From Coix lacryma-jobi var. lacryma-jobi (lineage: Eukaryota > Streptophyta > Magnoliopsida > Poales > Poaceae), in assembly GCA_009763385.1 (NCBI GenBank), contig CM019825.1, positions 19,893,499-19,957,498 of the forward strand: a DNA stretch of 64,000 bases. The letters are read 5' to 3'. A program made the position numbers and the translations under genes. The notes beneath the pieces are model-generated. The model saw nothing but the letters and a program-made list of their open reading frames with translations. It was not told where the DNA came from and searched no databases. Positions 21,980 through 34,275 of this stretch are shown here, one piece after another (position 1 is the stretch's first letter; each line of letters starts with the position of its first letter).

Positions 21980-24567
21980 TGAAGGGTCGAGATGGCGGAC
22001 TAGGGGGGGGGGGTGAATAGTCCTTTCTAAAACTTAAACTTAATCGGAGCGACTAACCGAAACAAATGCGGAATTAAAACTATCGGTCTAGCCAAGACTA
22101 CACCCCTCTACTTATACTCTATGACACCTTATAAAAGATCCTAAACAAAGCAAATAAGGTGTCGGGCTAGCTAGAGCTCACCTAAACAATTCTAGCTTGC
22201 AAGGTTACACAAACCTAAGCAACTAGTACTCAATCAACCGGGGAGCTCCTACACATGCCACTAAGCAAAAAGCACAAAGCCTAAGCTCACTAGCAATGCT
22301 CAATAACAAGGCTACACAAGCCAAATTAGAGAGCTCAACTTAGCTACACAAACTAAGCAATGTGACTAGCAAGACTACAAGTCAACTAGTCACTCATGGG
22401 ATCAACTTCTATGCTACACAAGCAAGGAAGGTAACTAGCAAGCTACACAAGCTAACTAATCATAAGAGCAACTACACTAGCACATGTATGAACAAGTAAA
22501 TACAAGCTAGTGAAAAGAGTTTGCAAACCACCGAGAAGATGAACACGAAGTTGACACGGTGATTTTCTCTCCGAGGTTCACTTGGTTGCCACCAGCTAGT
22601 CCCCGTTGTGTCGACCACACACTTTGGTAGTTCGGCGGCTAATAGGCACCACACCTAGCTCGACACTCGAGCGCCGCAAGAACTCACCCACAAGTGAGGG
22701 TAACTCAATGACACGCGCAATCCACTAGAGTTGCTCTTCGCGATCCCCGCGGGGCGAGCACAATGCCCCTCACAATCCTTCTCCGGAGCCACGCACAATC
22801 TTCACGCGGGCTTCACGACGGAGACTCGATCACCAAGCCGTCTAGGAGGTGGCAACCTCCAAGAGTAATAAGCACCACCGGCTTGCAACTCGAACACCTA
22901 GTGCCACTCGATGCAATCTCTCAAAGCAACGCACACTAGATCGCTCACTCGCAATAGATTCGCACACTAGCAAGCACAAGCGAGTTAGAGGGCTCCCAAG
23001 CACATCCACACAAGCCACCAAGGCTTTGGAGTGCACCAACCACCGGCCCAAAGCCGGCCCCAACGACTATATATAGAGGGGAGCGGTCAACTAGCCGTTT
23101 CCCCTTTTCTGCGCTTGGTCGGTAGTACCGACCCTCCTGGGCGGTACTACCGGCTTAGTCAAACTAGCCGTTAACACACGTCCCGCTGATTTAGGCGAAG
23201 CACCGACTCGGTCGGTACGAGTCGGTACCTCCGAGGTCGGTGGTACCGAGGTTATGGACGGCCAGGCCAAAATCGCGCGAACAGAGCTCTCGCGAAAAAC
23301 AAGCTACTACTGACCTTGCGTCGGTACCACCGCGGGCGGTAGTACCGAGGTAATGGCGGTACTACCGCCAGCCAGGCCATTTTCAACTCAAACCAGAGAG
23401 CTCCGCAAACTTGGTTACTACCGGCCATAGGTCGGTACCACCTCGGGCGGTAGTACCGAGGGGTTATGGCGGTACTACACGCCAGGCCAAACCAAGCCAC
23501 ATCCAGAGAGGCTGCAAACAGCCCTCTTGGGTCGGTACTACCGACCACCAGGGTCGGTACTACCGACTACACCAGCCTGCACTCCCCGCGCTAGAACGGC
23601 CATAACTCTTCACTCCAAACTCCGATTTCGATGATCTTGGACATTTTGGAAAGCTTATTCAGAGGGCTACACATCCCACATGAATTCAAGATCCAAATCA
23701 CAAAGGATTAGAACAGAAATCCAATCCAAGATCCATCGCTTCTCTTTTTCAACCAAAGCTTTCCTCGAAACTTCTCCGAGTTGATCCAAATCAACTCCAA
23801 CACCTTCTCCTTTGCAAATGTGCCAACACCACCAAGTGTACACCATCATGTGCATGTGTGTTAGCATTTTCACAAACAATTTCAAAGGATTTTCACTTGC
23901 TCTCACCACACCACTCGATCTTAGTAACATCGCAAAGTTAGATCGCTCAAGTGGCACTAGATGACCGATATGCAAACAAGTTTGCTCCTCTTAATAGTAC
24001 GGCCATCTATCCTAAACCCGGTCATAATCTTCTCTACACACCTATGACCGGTGAAATGAAATGCCCTACAATTATACCTTTGCCTTGCGCATTCCATTCC
24101 ATCTCCTTCGGTGTTGATGCAACACATGCACCAACTATCATCAAATGATATGATCCACTTCATATCATCACATGGCCTCCATGGTCCATCGATCTTGACA
24201 TCACTTGCTCTTCACCATTGCTTCGGTCCTTCGGCGCCAAGTCTTGCTTAAGCCTCCCGACTCGGTACCGGTACCAACGGCTTCAAAGCCTCAACTTGCC
24301 CTTCACCTTCGCAACCGGTCCATCAAGCCAAGTCTTGCCTTGATCTTCACCATCTTAGCCACATGACTCCATGTCATGTTTCATGTGCATTAAGCTCCTT
24401 CTTCACATGTGTGAGCCTTGCAACATCTTCCAAGTCATTTCACCTCTATGGCATATGTTGCTCACACATGATCACTTATGGACTAATCACCTGTGTAATT
24501 CACTTCAAACACCATTAGTCCACCTAAAGTTGTCACTCAATTACCAAAACCAAACTAGGACCTTTCA
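21980..24567 (-). mobile_element. Solo LTR (SIRE-type Copia family) inside Harbinger
   Basis: A 2,588-bp segment begins TGAAGGGTC and ends GACCTTTCA, flanked by an exact five-base duplication ACCGG (21975-21979, 24568-24572). No internal retrotransposon sequence is present, so it is a solo LTR left by recombination between two LTRs. The C-rich end matching 'tattcacccccc' lies at its left, which implies minus-strand sense. It carries several GGTACTACCG / CGGTAGTACCG motifs (23105-23570), also seen in the LTR of element A. Confidence 0.9.
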
Positions 24568-24744
24568 ACCGGCACGAGCAATAAGGATGCGTCTCTTCTC
24601 TTCCAAATCCATCTATCAAAATTAATGCATTTTAAACACAAATGCTTAGGTTTAAACAGAAATGGACACATGTTCAGAATGACAATGTCATCAACAGGGA
24701 CTTGGACAAATGCTCAGAAAAAGTAAACATCATAGACTTCTGTA

Positions 24745-24905
24745 TCAGCAAGACTAGGCTTTCATCATCACAGACTTGGGCAACAGCTCAGAAAATGGCA
24801 TCATCACAGACTAGGGCAATAGCTCAGAGAAAATAGCATCATCATAGACTAGGGCAATAGCTTAGAACAAAGGCATCATCACAGACTATGACAATAGCTC
24901 ATAAA
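24745..24905. repeat. Minisatellite, ~36-bp unit, right side of Harbinger
   Basis: About four copies of 'gcatcatcacagactagg' followed by 'gcaatagctcaga'. It is on the transposase-promoter side of the element and echoes the 'gctcaga' word of the left-hand array. Confidence 0.75.
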
Positions 24906-25746
24906 AATGGCACTTCATATACTCAAATAGTACATCATGCATCCGAATCTAAGACCGCAGGACACAATATCGCACAACTCAGAAGAGAGAGGAGAGGGGG
25001 ATTAAAGATGTACAAAATACCCACGTCAAGAAGCAGGAGCAGCAGCAAAATCTCAACAGCAACTGGCGCTCAGATCTGCTAGCACAGAAACAAACCAAAT
25101 AGGATTAGCATACACAAGTTATGATTTTTACAAAAAAAAGAAAGGAAAATAGAAAAAAATATGAATAAGGATCCATACCGCAATAGTAGCCAAGAAATCA
25201 GATCTACTCTGCCTGCACCCAAATCAACACGAAAATAATGACCTAGGGTTTTGAAAAGCATACATCAAAGATGAAGAAACAAAAGGGAAGGGGGGGGGGA
25301 CTCACTGGATTTGAGAAGCGTCAGATCCACGACACCTGCACCAAATCGAGAGAGAGGGGTAGCATTAGCGGGGCATGAATCCAGCAAGAACGACGGCAGA
25401 CAAGAGGAAGAACAGGAGGAGCACGAACCGGCGGCGCAGACAGGAGCGACAAGAAGAAGAAAAGAGGGAGGAGGCGGGAGGGAGGATAAATAGGCGGTGA
25501 ATGGCGGGAACGGGGAGGTAACCCTAGGAGCTTCGCGCCATCTCCGCGCACACGGATTCGGGAAGCGCGCGCGCTCGGGCGTGCACGCCGCGAGCCAGGC
25601 TCAAGAAGAACAGCGAAATTGAGCGTTCTTTCGGAGCCAGGGTCGAGGGCCTCTTTTGCACGAGGGGAGCCTGGCTGGGGACTGCGCCCAGGCTACCAAA
25701 CAGGCCTCAGTTGCATCCCAAAGGCCAGGTTTGCCCGGATGCGGGC
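24906..25746 (-). promoter_or_regulatory. Harbinger transposase upstream region
   Basis: Read on the minus strand this is the 5' side of the transposase gene: a GC-rich terminal part (25500-25746), then purine/pyrimidine-rich sequence resembling a 5' UTR with possible small introns. The solo LTR now separates it from the start codon. No defined promoter motif is claimed. Confidence 0.4.
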
Positions 25747-26406
25747 AACCGAACACGCCCCTAGTATTGTTCGGTTTTGGATCTGGTCTTCATCCATTAA
25801 AAAATTTTGTTTCTCTGTATCCTTCTGTTACAGGTGAGAATCAATTCAAGCATGTCATCTCCTACTCTTCTAAAATCTTCTGTACTCTTTTTTTTCTTTA
25901 CAAATTTAGCCATTCACAAATCATCTGTACTCTTTTTTCTTTCTTTACTAATTTAGCTACGCTATGGACCTGTAATCCTGAATACTTCATTCAATGTTGT
26001 TGTGTTGCTATCCCTGTGTATTGGACTGTATATTGCTATTGAGTTTCTAATAATGACTATGAAATTTAATTTAAGACATGATTTGTGCGGGGACGGGGAT
26101 CCCCGTCGGGTGTAAATTCCCCGTGGGGATCGGGGACGGGGAGAAAACGATCCCCGTGACCATTCGCGGGGACGGGGATAGGGAATTATTCGTCCCCGCG
26201 GCGACGGGGATGATGGAGTGATACCCGACGGGGAATTCAACGTTGCCATCTTTACCATCCGCGGTTCTGTGGCCGCGATACGGAGAGTCGACGGTGTAAT
26301 TCATTTGATTTTTCTTGTCATGTCATTTGGTGGGATTTTCTAGACTCGCAGAGGGTGTCCACGAATCCGGTTATCGGTTCCAAACAGGGCCAGAGGATTG
26401 ACTTTT

Positions 26407-27041
26407 CTTTCTCCAGTGGCATAGGAGGGATATCTCCACTATTTTGGGTGTCTTTTTTTTTTGCGACGATTTTTTGGGTTTGTCTGGGGCACATGAATTT
26501 CATAATCACATCACAAGACAAAAAGAGTACTATGGAAATACATATATTCTATCAGATTGAGATGATCATCCCTGCGTAATGAGCTCTATGTCTTGCAGAT
26601 CTATGCACAGGTTGGGAAGAAGTCCTACAGCCTGGCAAAAATGTTATTAACACATTAGCCAGAAAAATAAAATAAAATAAAATCTGGATTGCATGAGATA
26701 TGGGGCGTTTCAGTATTTTATGGGACAAACTCATGATGAACCCTCCAATTTAGAACAATGTCATTCCTCAAACCAATGTCATTCATCAATTGTAAAAGTC
26801 AAAATTGAATAGCAAACCCTTCAAATATGGTATGGAGCATGGGCAACTTCCTAAACGACTCTAAAACCAGATCCACCTGACAGCGTACGCTTCCTAAGAA
26901 AATGAAAAAAAACTGAGAAGGCACAGGTTCATCAAAATTGAATATAATTAGCACCACAGTTACATCAACTTGGCCAAGATAAATACTGTACACAGACTTC
27001 AACTAATGCCCAACTAAATTTACAAAGACTGACTGACCCAT
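26407..27041. other. Spacer downstream of the FRS gene
   Basis: AT-rich sequence between the DNA transposon nest and the last FRS exon. It likely includes the FRS 3' UTR (minus strand). No gene or repeat was recognised. Confidence 0.4.
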
Positions 27042-30000
27042 TCAGTTGACCACTGGCGAATACAAGTTCTGGTCTTCTGGACGAGGAGGAATTCCTGACA
27101 CTAAAGTTTTATCAAAGAAACAAATCAATTGTCAGTAAAACTTTCACATAATTGTAATCAAAATTAATAAGCTTAACAAACAAGGCTTCCTATTTCATTT
27201 TACATTCAAGAAAAGTTAGCTGAAAAGCCTAATAAACAACCAAAATTTCAATTTTGTGGACAAACAAAACCTGAGTTCAAGTTAACTGAAAATAAAAGGC
27301 AAGCAAACATTTAGAAGGGAATCACCATCTGTTGAGGAAATCTGGTTAGAAAGTGAAAGATATCAATTTGGCACAATCCTATATATATCAATTTGGCCTT
27401 GTATTGGTAGCTATTCCAGTAACATTTTAAATTCGTCTGATGCCAAACAGCTAGTAGCTGACAGCAGCAAAATGGATAGAAAGTTAGACACTAAGCAAAA
27501 CACCCCATAATGTTTTTGTATCATCTCTTCTCTACTATCTCACCCGCCGCCCCTTGAGGTTCCAATACATAGTGAAATCTTTGCAGTTCAAGTCACACTG
27601 CTACACAGTGAATCTTTTCATGTTTAGCGATGGACAATATCGGCTCTCCTGAGTAAACTAACACTACATCACTAAGAGCAGCTCCAATAGTTTGCTAAAA
27701 CTCACTTGCCAAACCTTGTCATTTGGCAAGTTACTAAAACATATGGCAAGTGGAAAATGTTTACATCTCCAATAGTTTGCTAAATAGGCTTTGCAAAATA
27801 AGAAAAGGTGGCCCACTCCATCAACTACCGCGCGGCCTCAACCCTGCGCGACTCTTCGCCTACGCCGCGCCGCGCCTGACTCAGACTCCGCCTCCGACGC
27901 CGTTCTTCATCGCCTGGTCGTGACTCCGCGACTCCGCCTCCGACGCCGTTCTCCATCGCCTGGTCGCGACCGCCTCCACCTACGACGTTGGTCGCGACTC
28001 CATTGTCGCTGGTGGCCGGGCAAAGCTACGCATCCAGCAAGTCCACCGATCTGCTCGTACAGAAAGGTACGTACCTTCTCATCCAATAACTCTAGGTGTA
28101 CGCCGTTCTCCATTCATCCAGCAAACCAAAAAATCCATCTACTACACTACTCCACACGTACGGCACACGAACACAGGTCCGACCTCCAGGATTGGAGCAG
28201 CAGCGGTCTCCCAAAGCCGCCATGGGCGCCGACCTCGTGCTGCTGCTGCTTCTCCTCGCACCTCTCCTCGCCACCCCCTCTACTTCCTCTTGGCCACCAG
28301 GCGCAGGACGCCGCCCTCCCGCACTGCGTCATGTGCGACCTAGCGCGGCGCCACGGCCCGCTCATGCTGCTCCGGTTCGGCGAGGTCCCGGTCGTGGTGG
28401 CCTCGTCCCCGGCCGCGGCGCGCGAGGTGATGCGGACCCACGACGCGGCGTTCGCGTCGCGGCCCATCAGCCCCATGTCCCACCTCTGGTTCCAGGGCCA
28501 CGCGGGAGGCGGAGCGATACCGTGAAACTTCCACCTGCGCGCGGGAAGCCGGAGGAAATCGCGATGGCAAGCGCAACTTTGAGCGTATATTTGCGCGCGC
28601 GGGCACCCAGGATGGCAACTCCCTACAATTTGGCAAGATAAATGGCAAACTATTGGAGCTCCTTTCATCTTGTTTTGCCAAAAAATTTAGGATAGCAACT
28701 CCATTTAGCAAACTATTGGAGCTGCTCTAACTACTTACCAATGTTGCCAATATGATCTGAACTGTAGACTGCAAATGTGCACCATCAAAGCCCCATCAGG
28801 CCTGCCATTACCCATATGAAATTCAATAAAACAGTAAAGAATGATGAGAAGTTGGAAATATGAAACATAAAGTATTATACCATTTGTTGTCTGTGCAACC
28901 ACTCCTGGTGTTGAATGGTCAGGATGTTGGCTGCCTACAAAGGAAATTGCTTGACTACTTGAAGCAACAGTGTGATTTCCCATATCTGGATAGCCTGTCT
29001 GTAGAATATCATCCAGATGTTTCAGAAGAGCATTTGACTGACTTTCGATGTATGACATCACATCCTCAGATTTGGCAGCTCTTGAAGCAATCAAGCTAGC
29101 CAACCGGCACATGTTACTGAATCGGGCTTCTGAGGCTGATCGCATGACACTGCCAGATCCATAGGTAGGTTCCTCCCCAATTTGAACAGAACGGGCATCT
29201 TTCCTCCATCTCTTCAAAATATATTGTTCTGGAAGTTCTTTGATATTCTTGAGATCCAGCACCTTCAGTACATGACAGCATTGAATCCCAACAGCTTCAA
29301 ACTTCTTGCAGCTGCAAGTGGCTGAGCCATCTAGTGCGTCAAATTTGACAAAGCTCTCTGATGGCTTCTCATCAAGCACAATCTTGTACTCCGAGATTGT
29401 GCCAACCACACCACAGGGGTAGGACATGCAATTCATGTAAGCCTCAAACTCTCCCTGGAACATCTTGAAAGCTTCAGGTGTATAAGCATTTGATGATTGT
29501 TTTAGCATTCGCAACGACGGGATAGGCAGAGTAACCTGGCTGCCATCAACATCAGCATGCAATTTCTTTGATCGATGCTCTTCCAGAATAGACTCATAAC
29601 GCCTGAAGAACTGCAGGATATCTTCTTGCTCACTGAGCTCTCGTTTCACTTCGTTAATCATATTATCCTTACGGAGAGTTGAGAGTATATCAGCAGAAAA
29701 CATGGTTCGCTGATAAGGTAAAGCCCATTTTTCTTTCTCCAGGAAAAGTCTGCTGAGCCACTCACTCTCACTAATTTCATGTTTCTCAATTAGCTTTTCC
29801 CATGCTGACAAGAACTCAATCTTATCCTCACAGTCAAAGAGACAATGGCTCAAAGCATTGCTGAAACTCTTTGAGCTTTCAAACACCTGCTTCAAGTGCC
29901 TCTTTGAATTATGATAGATATGCCACACCCCTGTGCAGTGATTGCTTCCAGGCCACACATCTGCTGCTGCAATGGCACACTCGGGACGCTCATCAATCAA

Positions 30001-31575
30001 AATAGTTTGTGGGTGCCTAGCATGCATGGCATCAGCAAACACCTCAAATACCCATTTCAGCGACTGAACACTCTCATCATAGAGCAGTGCTGCACCAAAC
30101 ACAAGTAACTGCTTATGGTTGTCAACACCAACAAACAGTACAAATGGCCGTCCATAAATGTTCAATCCATATGTTGTATCAAAGCAAACAACATCCCCAA
30201 AACTCCTGTAGTCAATCATTGATTTTGCATCAGCCCAGAAGAAATTTACAGCGGATTTCCCATCAGGCCCCACTCCTACTGCATAATACACTGAAGGATT
30301 CTCTACCTGCAACTCCTCCAAGTATTGCAATGCTGCTCCAGCATCCCCAAGCTGCACACCCTTCCCTTGTTTCCTTCTATGCATTTCCCCTGACCCGAGC
30401 TCATGTGCACGAGCTCTCATTTTATGAGACCGCAGCTTATGCACACTCTCTGGATTGGCGAGAGGATGGTTATGCTCTGGAAAAAACTTTGCTACACGGT
30501 ATGTCCGGCAGGGGGTGATCTTGATCACCATTCTAGCTTGGCATCCGGTCCGTGTTGGTGGCGGACCCGGCCTAGGTGTGCCTGCTGACCCTGCACCACC
30601 ATTTGCACTGACCATGGTTCCACCCTCTTGTTTGGTGCGGTCACTGACACCCTCGCGGGAACAAACAAAAATCCGCGACACTATCATCCCTCGCTTCCGT
30701 TTCTTGTAGGAGCGGCGGACACTGAAGCCTACATGCTCTGCATACCTGTTGTAGAAGACATATGCATCCTCCTCTGTCTCAAAATGCATATCTGTCCGCG
30801 GCCCATCCCTTGGGTCTGGCAAGCTGGCCACGGCGGCAATGCTGTGGTGTGACGAGATCGGCGGCAGCAAGGCCAATGACACAGCAGGCGCGGAAGAGGC
30901 GAGCGGGTGGTTGTGATCGGCGACGAAGTCAGTAACGCGGAAGGCGTTTGCGGAAGGAATGAGCTTGATGGTAAGCGACGCTAGGCAGCCTGTGCGCGAG
31001 TCTGGGCACCGAGGCGCCGGCGCCAGCGAGGACGAGGACGCGACGCCGGAGCCTGCGGTCTCGTCCTGGGGCTTCTTGGGCTCCTGGCGGAAGCCCTGCT
31101 TGGAGCAGACGAAGAGGCGGCGGGTGACGGTGTGCCGTGAGTTCTTGGACTTGTTGGACTTGCGGACGACGAAGCCGAGACGGGCCGCGTAGGCCTTGTA
31201 GAACTCGTACGCGTCGTCCTCGGTCTCGAAGTACATCCCCACGCGCGGGGAGGTAGGGGCATCGGAGTCGGGGTCATCGCCGGGTGCGGAGGTCGATGCT
31301 GTCTGGGCGAGGTTGGTGGCGGCGGCATCGCCGGCACCAGAGGAGGAGTGGGAGGAGGAGCCCGATGAGGTGGGGGACGACGGCGAAGACTCGCCGGAGA
31401 GGCGGGAAGGGTCCCCGGCGGCGGACATTAGGGTTTGCGCCAGGGTTTGGAGGAAGGAGGAGGGAGAAGGGGACATAGGGGGTGGATGGATCGCCTGCGG
31501 AGGCGGCGAGTGTGGGTCAACGTGTGTGGTCAAGGGCCTCATGACTGGGTCGCTCCAGAGTCCCAGGATTTCCAA
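27042..31575 (-). CDS. FAR1-related sequence (FRS) transcription factor
   Basis: FRS proteins are transcription factors descended from a Mutator-like transposase. Exon 1 runs 31575-28881 and exon 2 runs 27094-27042. The donor GTATAAT and an acceptor TCAG restore the frame and give a short polar C-terminus, 915 residues in all; reading through the donor gives an unlikely hydrophobic tail. Two FAR1 zinc-finger domains (about residues 114-226 and 263-373, each ending HNHPLA), a MULE transposase-like domain (about 462-561, CFDTTYG, LIDE) and a SWIM finger (about 754-770, CSC then CCH) appear in family order. Met 34 (31476) is an alternative start, since residues 1-33 look less protein-like. The intron holds a Pack-MITE. 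Which FRS member it is cannot be decided here. Confidence 0.93.
27676..28726. mobile_element. Harbinger-type Pack-MITE in the FRS intron
   Basis: A 1,051-bp element with inverted ends gagcagctccaatagtttgc at the left and its complement at the right, flanked by TAA on both sides (27673-27675, 28727-28729). A second inverted pair, ctccaatagtttgctaaata (27766) and ggcaaactattggagctcc (28645), sits inside the first. The interior is GC-rich and contains gene-derived sequence, including a P450 fragment and a tandem duplication near 27885 and 27930. Confidence 0.88.
28222..28500 (+). pseudogene. Captured cytochrome P450 N-terminal fragment
   Basis: A leucine-rich membrane anchor begins at ATG 28222 (MGADLVLLLLLLAPLLA). 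After a frame change near 28305, sequence typical of plant CYP71-clan P450s follows (LARRHGPLMLLRFGEVPVVV, AAREVMRTHDAAFASRP). The hinge between the two parts is shortened, and the heme-binding half is absent. It lies wholly within the Pack-MITE and opposite to the FRS gene, so it is a transduplicated piece and not a working gene. Confidence 0.85.
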
Positions 31576-34275
31576 TGAGTTGTCACTCCTCTTTGTAAGA
31601 GAGGTGAGGAAGACATCAAAGAGTAAATTTGTAATGTAAAATATATATATATATATTATTAAATATACGTGTGTATATAGACATAGAGTATATATATTTT
31701 GCTTATATATTCTATTTTCTTTTTTATGTGGTATTCATCTATTCTTCTTCTTTATGCTCCTGTGATTGGCCCACCCTACCTAATTCTGGTAGCATGGACG
31801 TCTCGACCACAGTCACTCCTAACTTAAGCTTCTTCTCCAAACCCAACATGGGTGCCCCCGCGCTCCTCCATCTTTCGGGCTCTGGCGGCACACCTCTATC
31901 TTCGCCACCTTTATCCACCGTTGCAATGTTGGTCCGAAGCTTCTCCGGTGGATGCCCCCGTCACCAGCACTACTCAACCAGCCTCTCCCACAACCTAATG
32001 GGTGGCAACCCCACCACCCCGTCCTCCTCCGTTGTCTTGACCATGACCACCGTCGGACCAACAACCTCCCTGGCAACCCCTTCTAAGCACAGAGAGAGTA
32101 GAAACCCTTGAAACCAAGAGCCCTAATGTACACTTATATAGTTGGATATCCATAAACTTATCACTTTTCTCTCTCGTTCTCATATCTTTTCTCACTTGTT
32201 ATTCTCTCATCCACATAAAGCTTAAGTGCTACCACAAATCTTCTCTCTATCCTCTCCCTCTCACCGAGCAACAATTGAGCATGCAACATTGAGTGACAAC
32301 TTTAATGTTGCAAAGGAATATGCCCTCTTAGTATGGTTGCTTTGCTAAAAAAAAGATTGAAACAACGACATTATTTTGGTTTCTAGGTACAATACATGAA
32401 ATGGTTTATTAGAGAATCTAATATAGATGGAATGGTGTATGTATATGATCATAAATGTATTGAAGTTAGCTTCTTGCTCAATTTGAATGCATGTCATTAG
32501 TCATGTATCAATTTGAATTAATGTTAACCATCTATGAACTAAAGTTCAACACCATAAATTAGAAATGATTTAAACTTAAACTTAAATTGATTAAATAATC
32601 AAGCTATGACCGAATAGACTAAATAATTTTTGTTAATAGTTTAGGTGCTAATACCACAAAGTTATAAATGTTTTTTTTCTGATCATAAAGAAGCATGAAC
32701 TTAACTGTATTGTTTGCATATGATGAACACTACACAAATACCAACTCTTTTCATGAAAGAAAAAGAGTGTTTACAAATATGTCACAGGCGCCAATTAGTT
32801 GCTTGCATACCATAACATGTATTGTACCTAGAAACAATAAATCATAAGGATCTCCTTTTTGCATGCTCAATTAGTGTGAACACCGCCTTTTGTTTGCTGC
32901 TAGATCTCCTTGTATTTTTGCGTGCTCACCCACACAACACTACATTAGTCTAAGGAGGTTCTTCATTTCTATCTTCCACCTTCTCCTTTATCGTGTTTGA
33001 CAGTTGACACTTTTTGTTGTCATCTAGCTTAGAACTATGATCTGCATAGCTCTAAGCTACTGGACATTCATCAACACCTCTTTATTCTTACCTCTCCCTC
33101 TCAATGCTAGTTTCTTTACAAGACTACGTCTATGGTTTTTCTTTCATAGTCCCCTTCTCTTAAGCTACTGTTTTTGACGACTATAATCTAATATAAATTA
33201 TATATTTTCTCATTTTTGTAACATTTTATTTAACAACATAGTCATTTTGATTAAATTGGATGTGCGGATGATAAACCCAATAATATACAAAACTAGTTGT
33301 TGTTAGGACACAACATAACTAAGAGGTAACATTTTTCACAAGAAAGCAAATGTCAACACACATTTAACCTATACAAGACAATCCTTAGAACCAAAGAAAA
33401 ATGGAAATCAGGCCAAAAGAAAAAATATTGTGTTGGTTTGCAGGGAAGCCAAAAAATTGGCCAAAATCAGACAACTATTTTATTTGCCTGGATTTTGCCT
33501 AACACTCCTATAGAAAAATTTGGCTGAACGCGCGATAAGATTATATTGAATTTGTTTTTTTTGTTAATTTACAAATTCCTTTGAATGCATTCCTTATGAC
33601 ACAAGACAAGCTTTGTTAGATAAAAGTTTCAATGTATGGGTAGATGATCCCTCTAATTCCATCTTGCAATTGCTTGTAAACAATGTAAATATATTATCAA
33701 ATCAATAAAGTTTATCCGATTATTTGGAAAAAAGTAATACGTAAAAGTTTTAGCAATTGTAATAACCATATAGATAGTATGCTAGATAACTCCAACCATA
33801 TGAAGTGACAATTTCCAAATACGTTCGCCTTGACTTACCGACGTTTCATTTACATGCCAAGCTAAATGTGCAATGTTAGAGCATGTCCAACAGACTTTCT
33901 AAATCTCATTCTCTAAATCATCATTTAGAGAGTCATTGACATAAAAAATGCTTTCTATATCTTCTTACTTTCCAACAGTTTTTCTATATCTCACACGCAC
34001 TCTAGAGAACTATTCTCGTCTTCTATTTATGGCTAGCGAAAAATCTAGAATAGAAAACAGTTATATTTAGATAACCATTTACAGAAGCTGTTGGAGGATA
34101 GTTTTTTTACTCAAATCTCTATTCCTAACATTTAGGAAGGATATAGAGAGTCTCTTGGAGTTGCTCTTACTAACCTTAAAAGTTACATAGGGCTATGTCC
34201 CCTAATTGCGTACTTCTAATAAGGTGCTAAAACACGGCTAAAGAAAGGAAAACTAGAAAATCACTATACAAGTTG
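31576..34275. other. AT-rich intergenic region between FRS and element A
   Basis: The FRS promoter should lie at about 31576-31900 (minus-strand gene). An AT dinucleotide run sits at 31642-31657. A serine/threonine/proline-rich frame at 31795-32111 has no recognised relatives. Apart from the MITE at 33879, the rest is AT-rich and shows no gene. Confidence 0.5.
33879..34166. mobile_element. Tourist-type MITE
   Basis: A 288-bp AT-rich element with inverted ends gagcatgtccaacaga at the left and tctcttggagttgctc at the right (imperfect), flanked by TTA on each side (33876-33878, 34167-34169). Size, ends and target fit PIF/Harbinger MITEs. Confidence 0.8.

Larger units (their letters stand above)
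18185..25760 (-). mobile_element. PIF/Harbinger transposon with two genes, carrying a solo LTR
   Basis: The terminal inverted repeats are GGGCGTGTTTGGTT (18185) and, at the right end, the complement of GGGCGTGTTCGGTT (25747-25760). Both sides have the three-base duplication CTA (18182-18184, 25761-25763), close to the usual TWA target. Inside are a HARBI1-type transposase and a Myb/SANT-like protein, the two genes found in autonomous PIF/Harbinger elements, both on the minus strand and both open as read. Without the solo LTR it would be about 5.0 kb. Subterminal minisatellites lie at both ends. It looks potentially autonomous. Confidence 0.92.
17829..26254. mobile_element. hAT-like non-coding element split by the Harbinger insertion
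   Basis: The ends are TAAAGATGGCAA (17829-17840) and its complement TTGCCATCTTTA (26243-26254). Both ends continue into dense ggggac/gtcccc repeats (17845-18000 and 26087-26230). Without the Harbinger element it would be about 0.85 kb. The ends resemble hAT termini. The flanking eight bases (atcccatc, ccatccgc) are not a perfect duplication, so the superfamily is tentative. No coding capacity is seen. Confidence 0.6.
17497..26406. mobile_element. Outer inverted-repeat element enclosing nested DNA transposons
   Basis: The left end (17497-17529) carries AAAAGTCAATCCT then GGCCCTGTTTGGAACCG. The right end (26375-26406) carries the complement of both blocks in mirrored order, CGGTTCCAAACAGGGCC then GGATTGACTTTT. 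The match covers about 30 bases with a small gap. No target duplication was identified, so the superfamily is open. It would be the oldest shell of the nest. Confidence 0.55.

Noticed and set aside
28222..28525. A cytochrome P450 gene
   Set aside because: Only an anchor and N-terminal piece in two frames, enclosed by transposon ends.
31795..32111. A serine/threonine/proline-rich small gene
   Set aside because: No recognisable relatives, biased composition and no splice or promoter support.
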